Source: UA16 sp002292325 (lineage in GTDB: Bacteria > Bacteroidota > Bacteroidia > Flavobacteriales_D > Sanyastnellaceae). Taken from it: a stretch of 22,109 nucleotides of DNA. Of this stretch, positions 8,249 through 16,360 are shown piece by piece. Numbering within the stretch: the stretch's first letter is position 1; the number at the start of each line of letters is the position of its first letter. The stretch spans positions 1 through 22,109 of the forward strand of contig CALSRC010000018.1 in the NCBI GenBank assembly GCA_943788645.1, read 5' to 3'. A program made the position numbers and the translations under genes. The notes below the pieces were generated by a model that ran no database searches, was not told the origin of the DNA, and was given only the letters and a program-made list of their open reading frames with translations.

Positions 8249-10423
8249 TCAACCAGAAGAAACCGGCAACTGACACCTCCCATCATTGCAAACAAAAATA
8301 GATAATTCACCCAGCTGGCGGTCGCGCAACAACGGAATGTTTTCCGACGCTCCCCCTGCATAAAGTGCTTGCGGGCGGTACTGCGCTTGCAAAGCGTGTT
8401 GGGCGTTGGCGACAACCTCGTCATTGTGCGCGGTGATCACCACCTCGTGGAAAGGCTCCGTGCGCCACAACAGCAAACCCGCCCAATGCGTCGCGCTGGG
8501 CCAGTAGCTCGCGCGGTCGAGTGCTCCGGCGAGCATGCGGTCGGCGAGGATGCGCCAGTCTTGGCGCTCGAACAGTTGGCTGAGGAGGAACAGGTTGCGT
8601 GCCATTTGCGCGTTGGCCGACGGCATGACGCTGTCGTCGTTTTCCTGTTTCTGTGCGAAGAGCGTTTCGCCTTGCGTGCTTTGGAACCAAAACGTGCCTT
8701 GTGCAGCATCATAAAAATCAGCGATGGCCACTTCACAGAGCTCGCGCGCTGCCTCGGCATACCGTTCGTCAAACGTGGCTTGGTACACGTCGAGGCAGGC
8801 CGCGATGGTGCTCCCGTAATCGTCCAGCATGCCGGTGATCCGCGGACCCGTAGATTCATGGTAAACGTGCCGCAGTCGGCCGTTTTCATCGCGTTGGGTT
8901 TCGAGCAAGAAGCCCACTGCCTCTCGGGCTCGTTCAATGTCTTCCTGTCGTTCGAATGCGGTGCCCGTGGCCACGAGTCCGCTGGCCGATAAAGCCGTCC
9001 AAGCAGTGAGGATTTTATCATCCAATCCTGGGGCCACACGTTCATTCCGTAACGTGCGCAATTGCGCATGAATCCGGGTTAATTCAAGGTGCAAGGCCTC
9101 ATCAGTGCGATCTAAACTCCGCGCCAGCGCTTCATCGGATTTCCAACGCATCAACACATTGGCGTCCGGGATTTCCTCCGTCCAGCGGCTTGCCTCGTCG
9201 ATGGCATAGACCGTGCGGATCAACTCGAAATCTTCCGGACTAAGCGCCGCACGCAATTCGGCCGCCGTCCATACGTAGTATTTGCCTTCCACGCCTTCGC
9301 TGTCGGCATCCAAGGCGCTGTAAAATCCGCCACTGGGGTGGCTCCATTCGCTTTGCATGAAATCGACAATGCCCAACGCCGCGCGTTTCAGCGCCGCACG
9401 ATCGGAAGGTGTTGCATCGACAAGCGCCTGGTAAGCCCGCGCATAGGTTCCGGCCAATTGGGCGTTGTCGTAAAGCATTTTTTCAAAATGCGGCACGTGC
9501 CATTTTTCGTCCACGCTGTAACGCGCGAATCCGCCACCGATGTGATCGTGGATGCCGCCGCGTTCCATCTTGAGCAAGGTGTTCAGGACGTGGTCCAACG
9601 CTTGGCGGTCTTCCCGCACGGTTCCATAATGCAGGAGGAAATCGAGGTTGGTGGGAATGGGGAACTTGGGTGCGCGGTCGTTGCCGCCCCATTTCGGATC
9701 CCAGTTGTCTTTCCATTGGGCAATGCCGTCATCCAACAGTTGTGCATCCGCCGGGCCAAACGCGTCAGATGTTCCCCATGCTTTGGAGCCTTCGAGGGGC
9801 GGCACGTTGACCAACTCAGCTTGTTGCACGCCAGCGGTGAGTTGGGTGGCATAGGCCTCGACGCGTCCCGGATCTTGAGCACGCGTGTCGAGCACGGATT
9901 GCAAAGCTTGCAACCACCGCTCACGAGGGAAATACGTTCCACCATACACCGGACGTCCGTCTGGCAGGCACACCGCATTCAACGGCCAACCGCCGCGCTT
10001 GGTCATGAGCTGCACTGCCGTCATGTAAACGCCGTCCACGTCCGGGCGTTCTTCGCGATCGACCTTGATGTTGATGAAGTGTTCGTTCATGAATGCCGCC
10101 GCCGCGCTGTCTTCAAACGTTTCGTGCTCCATCACGTGGCACCAATGGCAGGCGCTGTAGCCGATGCTCACGATGACCAGTTTGTCTTCTGTCCGCGCCT
10201 CCTCCCACGCTTCTTCCGACCACGGCTGCCAATTTACCGGGTTGTGGGCGTGCTGCAGGAGGTAGGGGCTGGACTCGTGGATGAGGGCGTTGGTGTGCGG
10301 ATGTGAAGGGGTGTTGGACATGGTGGTATGCGAGGAGCCGGGCATTTCGGGGTTGTGCTGGCAAGAGGTGAATGCGCTAAGTAGGAAGCAAACTCCCATG
10401 CTGCGGAAAAAAGGGATGGGCAT
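8249..10423 (-). CDS. Thioredoxin-domain protein of the DUF255 (YyaL/SPATA20-like) family, probable lipoprotein
   Basis: 724 residues from the chosen ATG at 10423. That start gives a lipoprotein-type N-terminus (MPIPFFRSMGVCFLLSAFTSC, cysteine 21). A start 72 bases upstream at 10495 would bury this signal. After the linker comes the family hallmark ALIHESSPYLLQHAHNPVNW, then a thioredoxin fold with SACHWCHVMEHETF (Cys92 and Cys95 of CxxC), VDREERPDVDGVYM and GGWPLNAVCLPDG. The long C-terminal part is an (alpha/alpha)6-like domain related to N-acylglucosamine epimerases and glycosidases (APKFPIPTNLDFLL, GGFARYSVDEKWHVPHFEKM, YYVWTAAEL, DDKILTAWTALSASGL). The physiological reaction of the family is not settled. 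Divergent from glyA. Family call secure, start moderately so. Confidence 0.92.
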   Translation of the reverse strand: MPIPFFRSMGVCFLLSAFTSCQHNPEMPGSSHTTMSNTPSHPHTNALIHESSPYLLQHAHNPVNWQPWSEEAWEEARTEDKLVIVSIGYSACHWCHVMEHETFEDSAAAAFMNEHFINIKVDREERPDVDGVYMTAVQLMTKRGGWPLNAVCLPDGRPVYGGTYFPRERWLQALQSVLDTRAQDPGRVEAYATQLTAGVQQAELVNVPPLEGSKAWGTSDAFGPADAQLLDDGIAQWKDNWDPKWGGNDRAPKFPIPTNLDFLLHYGTVREDRQALDHVLNTLLKMERGGIHDHIGGGFARYSVDEKWHVPHFEKMLYDNAQLAGTYARAYQALVDATPSDRAALKRAALGIVDFMQSEWSHPSGGFYSALDADSEGVEGKYYVWTAAELRAALSPEDFELIRTVYAIDEASRWTEEIPDANVLMRWKSDEALARSLDRTDEALHLELTRIHAQLRTLRNERVAPGLDDKILTAWTALSASGLVATGTAFERQEDIERAREAVGFLLETQRDENGRLRHVYHESTGPRITGMLDDYGSTIAACLDVYQATFDERYAEAARELCEVAIADFYDAAQGTFWFQSTQGETLFAQKQENDDSVMPSANAQMARNLFLLSQLFERQDWRILADRMLAGALDRASYWPSATHWAGLLLWRTEPFHEVVITAHNDEVVANAQHALQAQYRPQALYAGGASENIPLLRDRQLGELSIFVCNDGRCQLPVSSG

Positions 10424-10462
10424 TGTGGGCAAATTCGGGAGGGAATCGGTTGCATCCAGATT

Positions 10463-10470
10463 TATCTTTG
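10463..10470 (+). promoter_or_regulatory. -7 promoter element for glyA
   Basis: TATCTTTG fully matches TAnnTTTG and ends 45 nt before the glyA ATG. No good -33 TTG is at standard spacing. On the opposite strand, overlapping bases read TAAATCTG (10457-10464), one mismatch from the consensus, which could serve the divergent DUF255 gene. Function is inferred. Confidence 0.5.
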
Positions 10471-10515
10471 CCTTCTTTTCATCGAGTCTTTCCACAGAAC
10501 GAACCGAATATCCGC

Positions 10516-11787
10516 ATGCGTGACCAACAAATTGCCAACCTCATTGAACGTGAAACCCACCGCCAAGTTGAGGGAATTGAATTGATAGCCAGTGAAAACT
10601 ACGCCAGCGACCAGGTGATGGAAGCGCAGGGCAGCGTTTTGACCAACAAGTACGCGGAAGGCTTGCCGCGTCGGCGTTATTACGGCGGTTGCGAAGTGGT
10701 GGACGAAGTGGAGCAGTTGGCGATCGACCGCTTGTGCCGATTGTTTGGGGCGGAATGGGCCAATGTGCAGCCGCACTCAGGCGCTTCGGCCAATGCGGCG
10801 GTGATGCTCGCGGTGTTGAATCCAGGGGATCCCATTTTGGGGTTTGACTTGAGCCACGGAGGGCACTTGACGCACGGTTCGACGGTCAATTATTCCGGCA
10901 AACTGTACAAGCCTCATTTTTATGGAGTGGAGAAGGAGACGGGGTTGATCGATATGGACAAGGTGGAAGCCACTGCTCGTGAAGTGAAACCGAAGTTGCT
11001 TATTTGTGGGGCTTCGGCGTACAGCCGCGACTGGGATTACGAGCGTTTCAGAGCCATTGCCGACGAAGTGGGCGCTTTGCTCTTGGCAGACATCAGCCAT
11101 CCTTCAGGATTAATTGCGACAGGTTTGCTCGAAGATCCGATGCCGCATTGCCACATCGTCACCTCGACCACGCACAAAACGTTGCGCGGCCCGCGCGGAG
11201 GAATCATCATGATGGGCCAAGATTTTGACAATCCGTGGGGTAAAACCACGCCCAAAGGCACCATCCGCAAGATGAGCGCCTTGCTCGACAGCGGTGTTTT
11301 TCCAGGCATGCAAGGCGGTCCATTGGAACATGTCATCGCAGCCAAGGCCGTGGCGTTTGGAGAATGCTTGGAGCCAGGATACAAAAATTACATGCAGCAA
11401 GTGATCAAAAACGCCCAAGCCATGGCGGCAGCGTTTGTCGAGCGCGGCTATGACTTGATCAGCGGAGGCACCGACAACCACCTCATGCTCATCGATCTGC
11501 GCAACAAAAACGTAACGGGCAAGCTTGCCGAACAAGCCCTCGGCCGCGCCCACATCACCATCAACAAGAACATGGTGCCGTTCGATACCCAGTCACCGTT
11601 TGTGACCAGCGGAATCCGAGTCGGCACGCCGGCGGTCACCACCCGCGGCATGAAAGAGTCGGACATGGCGCAAATCGTGGATTGGATCGATGCGGTGATC
11701 TGCTCACCTGAAGACGACGCCGTGATTGGTCGTGTCGGGGAAGCGGTGCGCATGCGGATGCGGGATTTGCCTTTGTTTGAGGGGTGA
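10516..11787 (+). CDS. glyA: Serine hydroxymethyltransferase
   Basis: 423 residues, normal for the family. It interconverts serine and tetrahydrofolate with glycine and 5,10-methylene-THF, using PLP, in the cytoplasm. Visible blocks: IELIASENYASDQVMEAQGS (21-40), TNKYAEGLPRRRYYGGCE (43-60), VQPHSGASANAAV (84-96), FDLSHGGHLTHGS (110-122), LLADISHPSGLIA (189-201) and STTHKTLRGPRGG (217-229), whose Lys221 forms the PLP Schiff base. The start at MRDQQIANLIERE is chosen because the family begins there; longer in-frame starts add a non-homologous leader running through the promoter. A glycosyltransferase gene follows after 11 bp and may be co-transcribed. Residues 154-164 recur in a diverged DNA fragment at 13018-13050. 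Confidence 0.98.
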   Translation: MRDQQIANLIERETHRQVEGIELIASENYASDQVMEAQGSVLTNKYAEGLPRRRYYGGCEVVDEVEQLAIDRLCRLFGAEWANVQPHSGASANAAVMLAVLNPGDPILGFDLSHGGHLTHGSTVNYSGKLYKPHFYGVEKETGLIDMDKVEATAREVKPKLLICGASAYSRDWDYERFRAIADEVGALLLADISHPSGLIATGLLEDPMPHCHIVTSTTHKTLRGPRGGIIMMGQDFDNPWGKTTPKGTIRKMSALLDSGVFPGMQGGPLEHVIAAKAVAFGECLEPGYKNYMQQVIKNAQAMAAAFVERGYDLISGGTDNHLMLIDLRNKNVTGKLAEQALGRAHITINKNMVPFDTQSPFVTSGIRVGTPAVTTRGMKESDMAQIVDWIDAVICSPEDDAVIGRVGEAVRMRMRDLPLFEG

Positions 11788-11798
11788 ATGGATGACTA

Positions 11799-12947
11799 AT
11801 GAAGATTTTAGCGCTTTTATACGGGACGCAGCTTTTTGGAAGAGAAAGAGAGAATATTGAGTGCTTCAAAGCTTTCGACCAGCTAGGAGCGAAAGTGGAA
11901 GTCTTCGGGAGCTCACGAGAATTGCATGGAGGAGATTCGGGGCTTTTGTTAGAAAAGCTTCAATTCAAAGTCGGTGAGCTTCCGTTTGGGTCACATTTTG
12001 CGCTTTCCTACTTCCGAACGATTAAAGGGTACTGGTACAAACAGATCTACAGAATTTTTTCATGCAGTTGGCGAATGTGGAGACGTGAACGGAAAACAAA
12101 ACCAGATTACGTGTTTTTGGGTGGGACAATGGAATACCTCTATGTTTGGCCGTGGCTATTGTTCTCAAATGTGAAGGTAATTTTCCGAGTAGAAGACCAA
12201 CCAGCTTGGGACTCAAGATTTCATCTTTTTATTTGGAGACGACTGGTCAATAGAGCTGACCTTGTGGTGGCGTGTAGCCAGTTTATAGCAGAGGATTGTA
12301 AAAAACTGATCAGCGCAAGAAATGTGGGAAAAGTGCACCTCATAGGAAATTGCGTTCCGACTTTTGTAGGGGTAGTACAATTGAAGGAAACGTCAAGTCA
12401 GGATAGTGATAGCCTGAAGTTGCTATACGTAGGTCAAATAACAATCAACAAGGGAATCGAGGATTTATTTGACGCAATGCTCATTTTAAAGGATGACCCT
12501 ATCGAATTGAAGGTCGTAGGAGGGAGCCCTTATACGAAAAGTCTCGAAGAGGAATTGCAGAGGCGCATTGAGGATGAAGGCTTGAATATTGAATGGGTCG
12601 GTCGCATCGAAAACCCTGTGAAGTATTATGAATGGGCTGATGTGCATGTTGCCCCTTCTCGATATGAGGAGCCGTTTGGTCTTGTTGTAATTGAGGCAAA
12701 ATCGAGTTCTGTTCCGAGTATTGTCTATCCTTCAGGAGAAATGAAAAATCTTATTCAGCATGGCACTGACGGCTGGATTTGTGAAAATAAGACTTTGGAT
12801 TCGTTGGTGCAGGAAATTAGGATTGCGAATTCTCGTAGAATGGATTTGAAACGAATGGGTCACGCGGCTCATAAAGACTTCTTGAATAATTATACTTTTG
12901 AAGTGTTTCGGGAGAGCTGGAGAACACTTCTAGAGACCAGTTTTTAA
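11799..12947 (+). CDS. Family-4-type glycosyltransferase
   Basis: 382 residues with a GT-B fold. The N-terminal domain begins MKILALLYGTQLFGRERENI and contains FLGGTMEYLYVWPWLL and ADLVVACSQFI. The C-terminal domain has LLYVGQITINKGIEDLFDA (209-227), LKVVGGSPYTKSLEEEL, IEWVGRIENPVKYYEWADVH and the donor-binding EX7E motif EPFGLVVIE (E291 and E299). It probably adds a sugar to a lipid-linked or cell-wall glycan on the cytoplasmic face. It starts 11 bp after glyA without its own visible promoter and is clearly AT-richer than glyA, so it looks acquired and driven from the glyA promoter. Its stop sits at the edge of the recombination scar. Specificity unknown. Confidence 0.88.
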   Translation: MKILALLYGTQLFGRERENIECFKAFDQLGAKVEVFGSSRELHGGDSGLLLEKLQFKVGELPFGSHFALSYFRTIKGYWYKQIYRIFSCSWRMWRRERKTKPDYVFLGGTMEYLYVWPWLLFSNVKVIFRVEDQPAWDSRFHLFIWRRLVNRADLVVACSQFIAEDCKKLISARNVGKVHLIGNCVPTFVGVVQLKETSSQDSDSLKLLYVGQITINKGIEDLFDAMLILKDDPIELKVVGGSPYTKSLEEELQRRIEDEGLNIEWVGRIENPVKYYEWADVHVAPSRYEEPFGLVVIEAKSSSVPSIVYPSGEMKNLIQHGTDGWICENKTLDSLVQEIRIANSRRMDLKRMGHAAHKDFLNNYTFEVFRESWRTLLETSF

Positions 12948-13027
12948 TTAGTGAAATTCTTCACAGCCCGCTCGTGCACCGTTTTTATTTGAGCTTGAAT
13001 GCTCGTGACGATTTCAGGCCCGTGAGG
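12944..13027 (-). pseudogene. Possible C-terminal tail of an unidentified gene
   Basis: A 27-codon minus-strand frame ending in TAA reads GPEIVTSIQAQIKTVHERAV and then KNFTN. It looks like an amphipathic protein tail rather than random translation and ends on top of the glycosyltransferase stop codon. A stop lies just upstream, so nothing more of the gene remains. I do not recognise the family; it could be chance. Confidence 0.25.
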
Positions 13028-13050
13028 TCAAGCCCAAGTTGCTCATTTGC
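13018..13050 (+). pseudogene. 33-bp diverged fragment of glyA
   Basis: Reads AREVKPKLLIC, identical to residues 154-164 of the intact GlyA (bases 10975-11007). The DNA differs at 7 of 33 positions, and all 7 are synonymous third-codon positions. That pattern means the piece derives from a functional glyA of a related lineage, not from a recent local duplication. Similarity stops abruptly on both sides. Confidence 0.75.
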
Positions 13051-13067
13051 GAGAACGCGACGAGTCT

Positions 13068-13217
13068 CAAGAACCTCCAATCCCACCACCCCTAAAACAC
13101 ATAGCTCGCGAGCACGAGCAGCATGTTCTGCGCCTTGAGATTGCGCTGCACAACGAACCAATACAGTCCGAAGACAATCTGAAGGAAGAGCAGGAATTCA
13201 GGGGAGTTGAAGAGCGT
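13068..13217 (-). pseudogene. Decayed 5' fragment of the MBOAT O-acyltransferase gene
   Basis: By direct alignment, 150 bp match 6253-6402 (codons 1-50 of the intact gene) without gaps and with 13 differences (137/150 identical by hand count). The start codon is ACG instead of ATG and codon 42 is TAG instead of TAC, so it cannot be translated as in the intact gene. Several other changes are synonymous. Homology ends abruptly at codon 50 on one side and at the start codon on the other. Confidence 0.9.
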
Positions 13218-13266
13218 AGGTCTGTTCGAGAAGGGGTGAGCGGGTTACGCTTTGAGTGGTGGTTGC

Positions 13267-14034
13267 TTACGTCGTCCTGTTAAGATGGGGGAATTCAAGC
13301 ACATCCTCCAGCCCCAAAAATTTTGAAAGTGCGGCAATGTCGAAGGATTCACAGGTAACATCACATTCATAGAAGTGCAAGTGGGAGTTTTTATTGAAAA
13401 AATTCCGGACTAACTGGTTATGCGTATTGAAGCTTTTTATCAATTGGAGTTTATTCAATGGGCCGTGCTTGCCACGATCCACACGTTTTCGAAGCATGGC
13501 TTCCAAGATGTTTCCGTGATAATGGACTTGGTCCATCTCCTCCCAAGTGATTTCGTTCAAGTGATTGAACCAACGTTTTCGAAAAAATCGATCGACCGAG
13601 TCATACCAAAGTTGAGGATCACGTGTGCAAAGGATAAACTTGGCTGTAGGGTAATGATTAGCCAAAAGTTTTAGTAAACCCGGGGTTGCAAATGAAAAAG
13701 GTAGATCTTGAAATGCCTCCGCCGAGTCGATTAACTTTCTGGTCTCATTGAAATTGTCATCAAAGGCATTATGCAAATCAAGCTCGAATTTTCTCTGGTC
13801 GCCAAGCTTATAGCCTGAATCCTTTAGAAAAGATCCGAAAGAGGTGCTTCCTGTTTTCATCTGACCTAAGACAAAGACCTTTCCTTTTTTCCTGTGCTTC
13901 ACCAGATATCTCTGGAGAGGGCGACTTACGGTGTTTTTGATAAAATTGAGAAGTGTTCGGATGTAATTTGATCTCATTCTTTCACAATCGGAACAAGTAC
14001 AATTAAGAAAGTCCAAAAAACGGGGATTAAGCAT
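13267..14034 (-). CDS. Sulfotransferase-family protein
   Basis: 255 residues. KVFVLGQMKTGSTSFGSFL (52-70) is the 5'-phosphosulfate loop that binds PAPS. AKFILCTRDPQLWYDSVDRF (131-150) is the 3'-phosphate block, with the usual R-x-P-x-x-W pattern. The family moves sulfate from PAPS to hydroxyls of glycans or other acceptors. It is the last gene of the minus-strand set, 26 bp after the glycosyltransferase-like gene, and ends at the scar. The N-terminus is uncertain: the first 20 residues (with a CTCSDC cysteine cluster) could be dropped for MRSNYIRTLL at 13977. It is AT-rich like its operon. Acceptor unknown; surface polysaccharide is likely from context. Confidence 0.82.
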   Translation of the reverse strand: MLNPRFLDFLNCTCSDCERMRSNYIRTLLNFIKNTVSRPLQRYLVKHRKKGKVFVLGQMKTGSTSFGSFLKDSGYKLGDQRKFELDLHNAFDDNFNETRKLIDSAEAFQDLPFSFATPGLLKLLANHYPTAKFILCTRDPQLWYDSVDRFFRKRWFNHLNEITWEEMDQVHYHGNILEAMLRKRVDRGKHGPLNKLQLIKSFNTHNQLVRNFFNKNSHLHFYECDVTCESFDIAALSKFLGLEDVLEFPHLNRTT

Positions 14035-14060
14035 TCCACACTAATTTATTAAAGCTGCTC

Positions 14061-14936
14061 TTATGGCAAAACACCTAGGGTAGATTTTTCAGTGAAATAA
14101 GAGCTAACAACTTCTACATAGTTCTTAACTGAGCTAAGATTGGCTTGATATTCATCGTTGACTGTTTCATATATTCTAGATCGGGTGCGCAGTGCTCTGA
14201 GGATGTCAAAGAACCCATATGCAATACCGTATTTAAAAAAGGGCAATTCCCGATGAAATTGATTTTTATTAATTCCTTTTGTAGGTATAATAATGACAAA
14301 ACATCCACAAAGGCTCGCACAAATTGTCCAAAAAGTTGCAGGGTCATAACAAACAATGATTCTAACTTTATTAAACGCAGTCGCGGCCTCGTGAAGTTCA
14401 CCAGATAGCGACGCATCAAGGGGCAAACTTTTTGGTGGATGGCGACGGGTTTTTAATTTGTAAGGCCCTTTGCTTTTACCCTTTCTTACTATGAAACCAA
14501 AAAGACGGCGACGTTGGTGTTTATTTTGAAAAATGTCAGTTCTTATCCATTGAATCTTTAGAATCCCATGAGGCTTTCGACTTAATGGTTCGCAAAATGA
14601 GGCATATTGAAATATCAAGTTATTGTTGCCGTATTCGATTGCTTTTCCGGTATGAAATCCTTCTTTATGAAGCAGCCAGCGGGTAACATGGGAAGCGTGA
14701 AGAGGATTATTTGTAATGACCTCAGGGTAGATTACCATCTCAGTTCCATCGCAGAAGTCAGGTTGATTTGAGTCCATTTCCCAGTATTTCAATCGAGCCT
14801 TTGATTCTGGGAATGTACTTTTTGCAGCTATAATTGAATCGTGACCTTCAATGGCTAAAAGATGTGCGAGATAATGAAGAACAAGAATTCCCCCGGAGTC
14901 TTCTCTGTATTCTGGAGCAGCTACAATGAATTTCAT
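14061..14936 (-). CDS. Glycosyltransferase-like protein of polysaccharide clusters
   Basis: 291 residues. The N-terminus has the first strand and glycine turn of a GT-B Rossmann domain: KFIVAAPEYREDSGGILVLH, then LLAIEGHDSIIAA. MVIYPEVITNNPLHASHV followed by TRWLLHKEG (67-92) matches a pattern I know from uncharacterised glycosyltransferase-like proteins in O-antigen and capsule loci. The second domain has CYDPATFWTICASLCGC (196-212) followed by FVIIIP, where the classical nucleotide-sugar site would be. I do not see a convincing EX7E motif, so this may be an atypical or non-catalytic member. It lies 13 bp after the TauD-like gene and 26 bp before the sulfotransferase gene. Confidence 0.65.
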   Translation of the reverse strand: MKFIVAAPEYREDSGGILVLHYLAHLLAIEGHDSIIAAKSTFPESKARLKYWEMDSNQPDFCDGTEMVIYPEVITNNPLHASHVTRWLLHKEGFHTGKAIEYGNNNLIFQYASFCEPLSRKPHGILKIQWIRTDIFQNKHQRRRLFGFIVRKGKSKGPYKLKTRRHPPKSLPLDASLSGELHEAATAFNKVRIIVCYDPATFWTICASLCGCFVIIIPTKGINKNQFHRELPFFKYGIAYGFFDILRALRTRSRIYETVNDEYQANLSSVKNYVEVVSSYFTEKSTLGVLP

Positions 14937-14949
14937 GGATTCAAAAAAC

Positions 14950-15714
14950 TTAGCCTAAGAAGGCGAAATCCTTTAACCACCGTTCGGTACCAAGAAACGC
15001 ATCTCTTCCATGGAGCATCAGTCGGTCATTGAAGATAATGCAATCACCGGTGTTCCACTTTTTCTCAAAATCATAGATGTTCCCGTCCTCAATGACCTCC
15101 TTGAGAAAGTCTCGAAATTCTTGCCTGACATTCATTACATCGGAGGAATTCAACTCTTCCTTAATTTGCCAGTAATTCCAATTCATCTCCATTCCCTTTA
15201 ATAAAGGTTTTGAATGCTGGAATTCTCCATCACTTCCAGTGTAAGACCAATTAATGTTGATGTAGAGCTTGTCTAGCAATTTAGGGTTGTATTTTTCGAG
15301 AATTGCAACCAGTGTTTTCGTAGATAACAAATGTGTTAACCCCCCGAATTCAGAGGGTGTTATGCAGAAAAGCATAAGCCAATCAGGCCGGTCAGTTTCC
15401 CGGTAAAAAGCGTAATCTGTGTGAAGCGGCTGTTTTGTGGAGGACGCAAAATATTTATAAAGTGTAGGATCAACTCGGATGTCCCGGGATTTCGAGAAGG
15501 GCGTTAAAGGATCATTTGAAGCGTTGCACATCCGAATCGTACCGAGGCTCTCAGCTAAGTTTTCATACAATGAAGTGTAATTACTACTTTGGACGTTGTG
15601 TATGTGATATGCCATGTACTTCCCCCAGACTTTGCTGAGTTTTGGAGCGATGGAGTGTTCGCCTTCCCCTCCGTCGATGTGACAAATAATCTCATTGATT
15701 TCTTGATGTTCCAT
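14950..15714 (-). CDS. TauD/TfdA-like Fe(II)/2-oxoglutarate dioxygenase
   Basis: 254 residues, near normal for the family. The iron-binding triad is visible: QPLHTDYAFY gives H98 and D100, and FNDRLMLHGRDAF gives the distal H235. R245 in GTERWLKDF is the expected 2-oxoglutarate-binding arginine. Context around the first ligands (DWLMLFCITPSEFGGLTHLL) resembles clavaminate-synthase-like members that hydroxylate or desaturate amino-acid-type substrates. In this operon the substrate may be an aminoacyl or sugar-linked group; that is inference. It starts 4 bp after the WbqC-like gene. All catalytic residues are present, so it is probably active. Confidence 0.85.
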   Translation of the reverse strand: MEHQEINEIICHIDGGEGEHSIAPKLSKVWGKYMAYHIHNVQSSNYTSLYENLAESLGTIRMCNASNDPLTPFSKSRDIRVDPTLYKYFASSTKQPLHTDYAFYRETDRPDWLMLFCITPSEFGGLTHLLSTKTLVAILEKYNPKLLDKLYININWSYTGSDGEFQHSKPLLKGMEMNWNYWQIKEELNSSDVMNVRQEFRDFLKEVIEDGNIYDFEKKWNTGDCIIFNDRLMLHGRDAFLGTERWLKDFAFLG

Positions 15715-15718
15715 TTCT

Positions 15719-16360
15719 TCAAATGAGTTGGTAGTTCTTTATTTGTTGATCATCAATTTCATCTATGATGTCCAAAATTGATGTTGATGCTGTTCCTTGC
15801 AAGAAAGACAATTTCACTCCATGGTCAGCAAAGTCGTCAACATTGTATAGGTCTCTTCCTCCAATGGGGTTAATGTATTCTGCTGCTTCCATGATTCGGC
15901 ATATTTCGATTAAGTCGGTTGTTTTATCACCTGAGTGTGAGCGATTCAATTCGGAGGACCTCCGAAATTTTGGAGGGCTCACTAGTGCTGAACAGCATAG
16001 TTCGATTGACGCAATGGCCAAATCAGCAATCGTTCGAGGTTTAATTTCCAAGATTTCGTTAAAAATCTCTGTCGCTTTGGGTTTTTTAGCCAAGGCTTGA
16101 TTCATGGTTTTGATCCATTTTCCAGTGGCTCGATTGTCCCAAAGAACCTCGATTTCATTGATTTTTCTATTTGAACTGGCCGCATTCAAAGGCACTGTAA
16201 ACCTATTGGTCTGGCCATTGATTGTGATGAAATTCCTGTTGATCCATCCACCCTTTATGAAATTGACGTCATCATAAAAAACGAAGCAGTCAACAGCTTG
16301 CACCAATTGAAAGTACCCTAAGTATGGAGCAAAATAAGGTTGCATTACGGCAATCTTCAC
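15719..16360 (-). CDS. WbqC-family protein
   Basis: 213 residues. The family signature is clear: MQPYFAPYLGYFQLVQAVD (6-24), FVFYDDVNFIKGGWINRNFI (26-45), and a conserved late block with YINPIGGRDLYN and VKLSFLQ. WbqC-like proteins occur in O-antigen and other surface-glycan loci; their biochemical role is not firmly known, and transfer of amino-acid-like groups to amino sugars has been suggested. The start overlaps the stop of the DegT-like gene by 4 bp (ATGA), so the two are translated together. The TauD-like gene follows after 4 bp. Function here probably depends on the DegT-like partner. Confidence 0.88.
   Translation of the reverse strand: MKIAVMQPYFAPYLGYFQLVQAVDCFVFYDDVNFIKGGWINRNFITINGQTNRFTVPLNAASSNRKINEIEVLWDNRATGKWIKTMNQALAKKPKATEIFNEILEIKPRTIADLAIASIELCCSALVSPPKFRRSSELNRSHSGDKTTDLIEICRIMEAAEYINPIGGRDLYNVDDFADHGVKLSFLQGTASTSILDIIDEIDDQQIKNYQLI

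Larger units (their letters stand above)
12948..13266. other. 319-bp recombination scar between convergent gene groups
   Basis: No intact gene. The stretch lies between the ends of the glycosyltransferase (+) and the sulfotransferase (-). It is a patchwork: a minus-strand tail-like frame up to 13027, an 11-codon piece of glyA on the plus strand, and a 150-bp piece of the 5' end of the MBOAT gene on the minus strand. About 45 bases next to the sulfotransferase (13218-13266) match nothing else I can find in the window. No transposase, terminal repeat or att-like repeat is visible. Confidence 0.8.

Noticed and set aside
8197..8424. Minus-strand frame of 75 codons overlapping the end of the DUF255 gene and the deacetylase start
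   Set aside because: The hydrophobic stretch comes from the other frame of a conserved coding region. No start signal or family; probably chance.
9338..10306. Plus-strand open frame of 322 codons opposite the DUF255 gene
   Set aside because: Antisense shadow; the minus strand carries the full set of DUF255 motifs and this frame has none.
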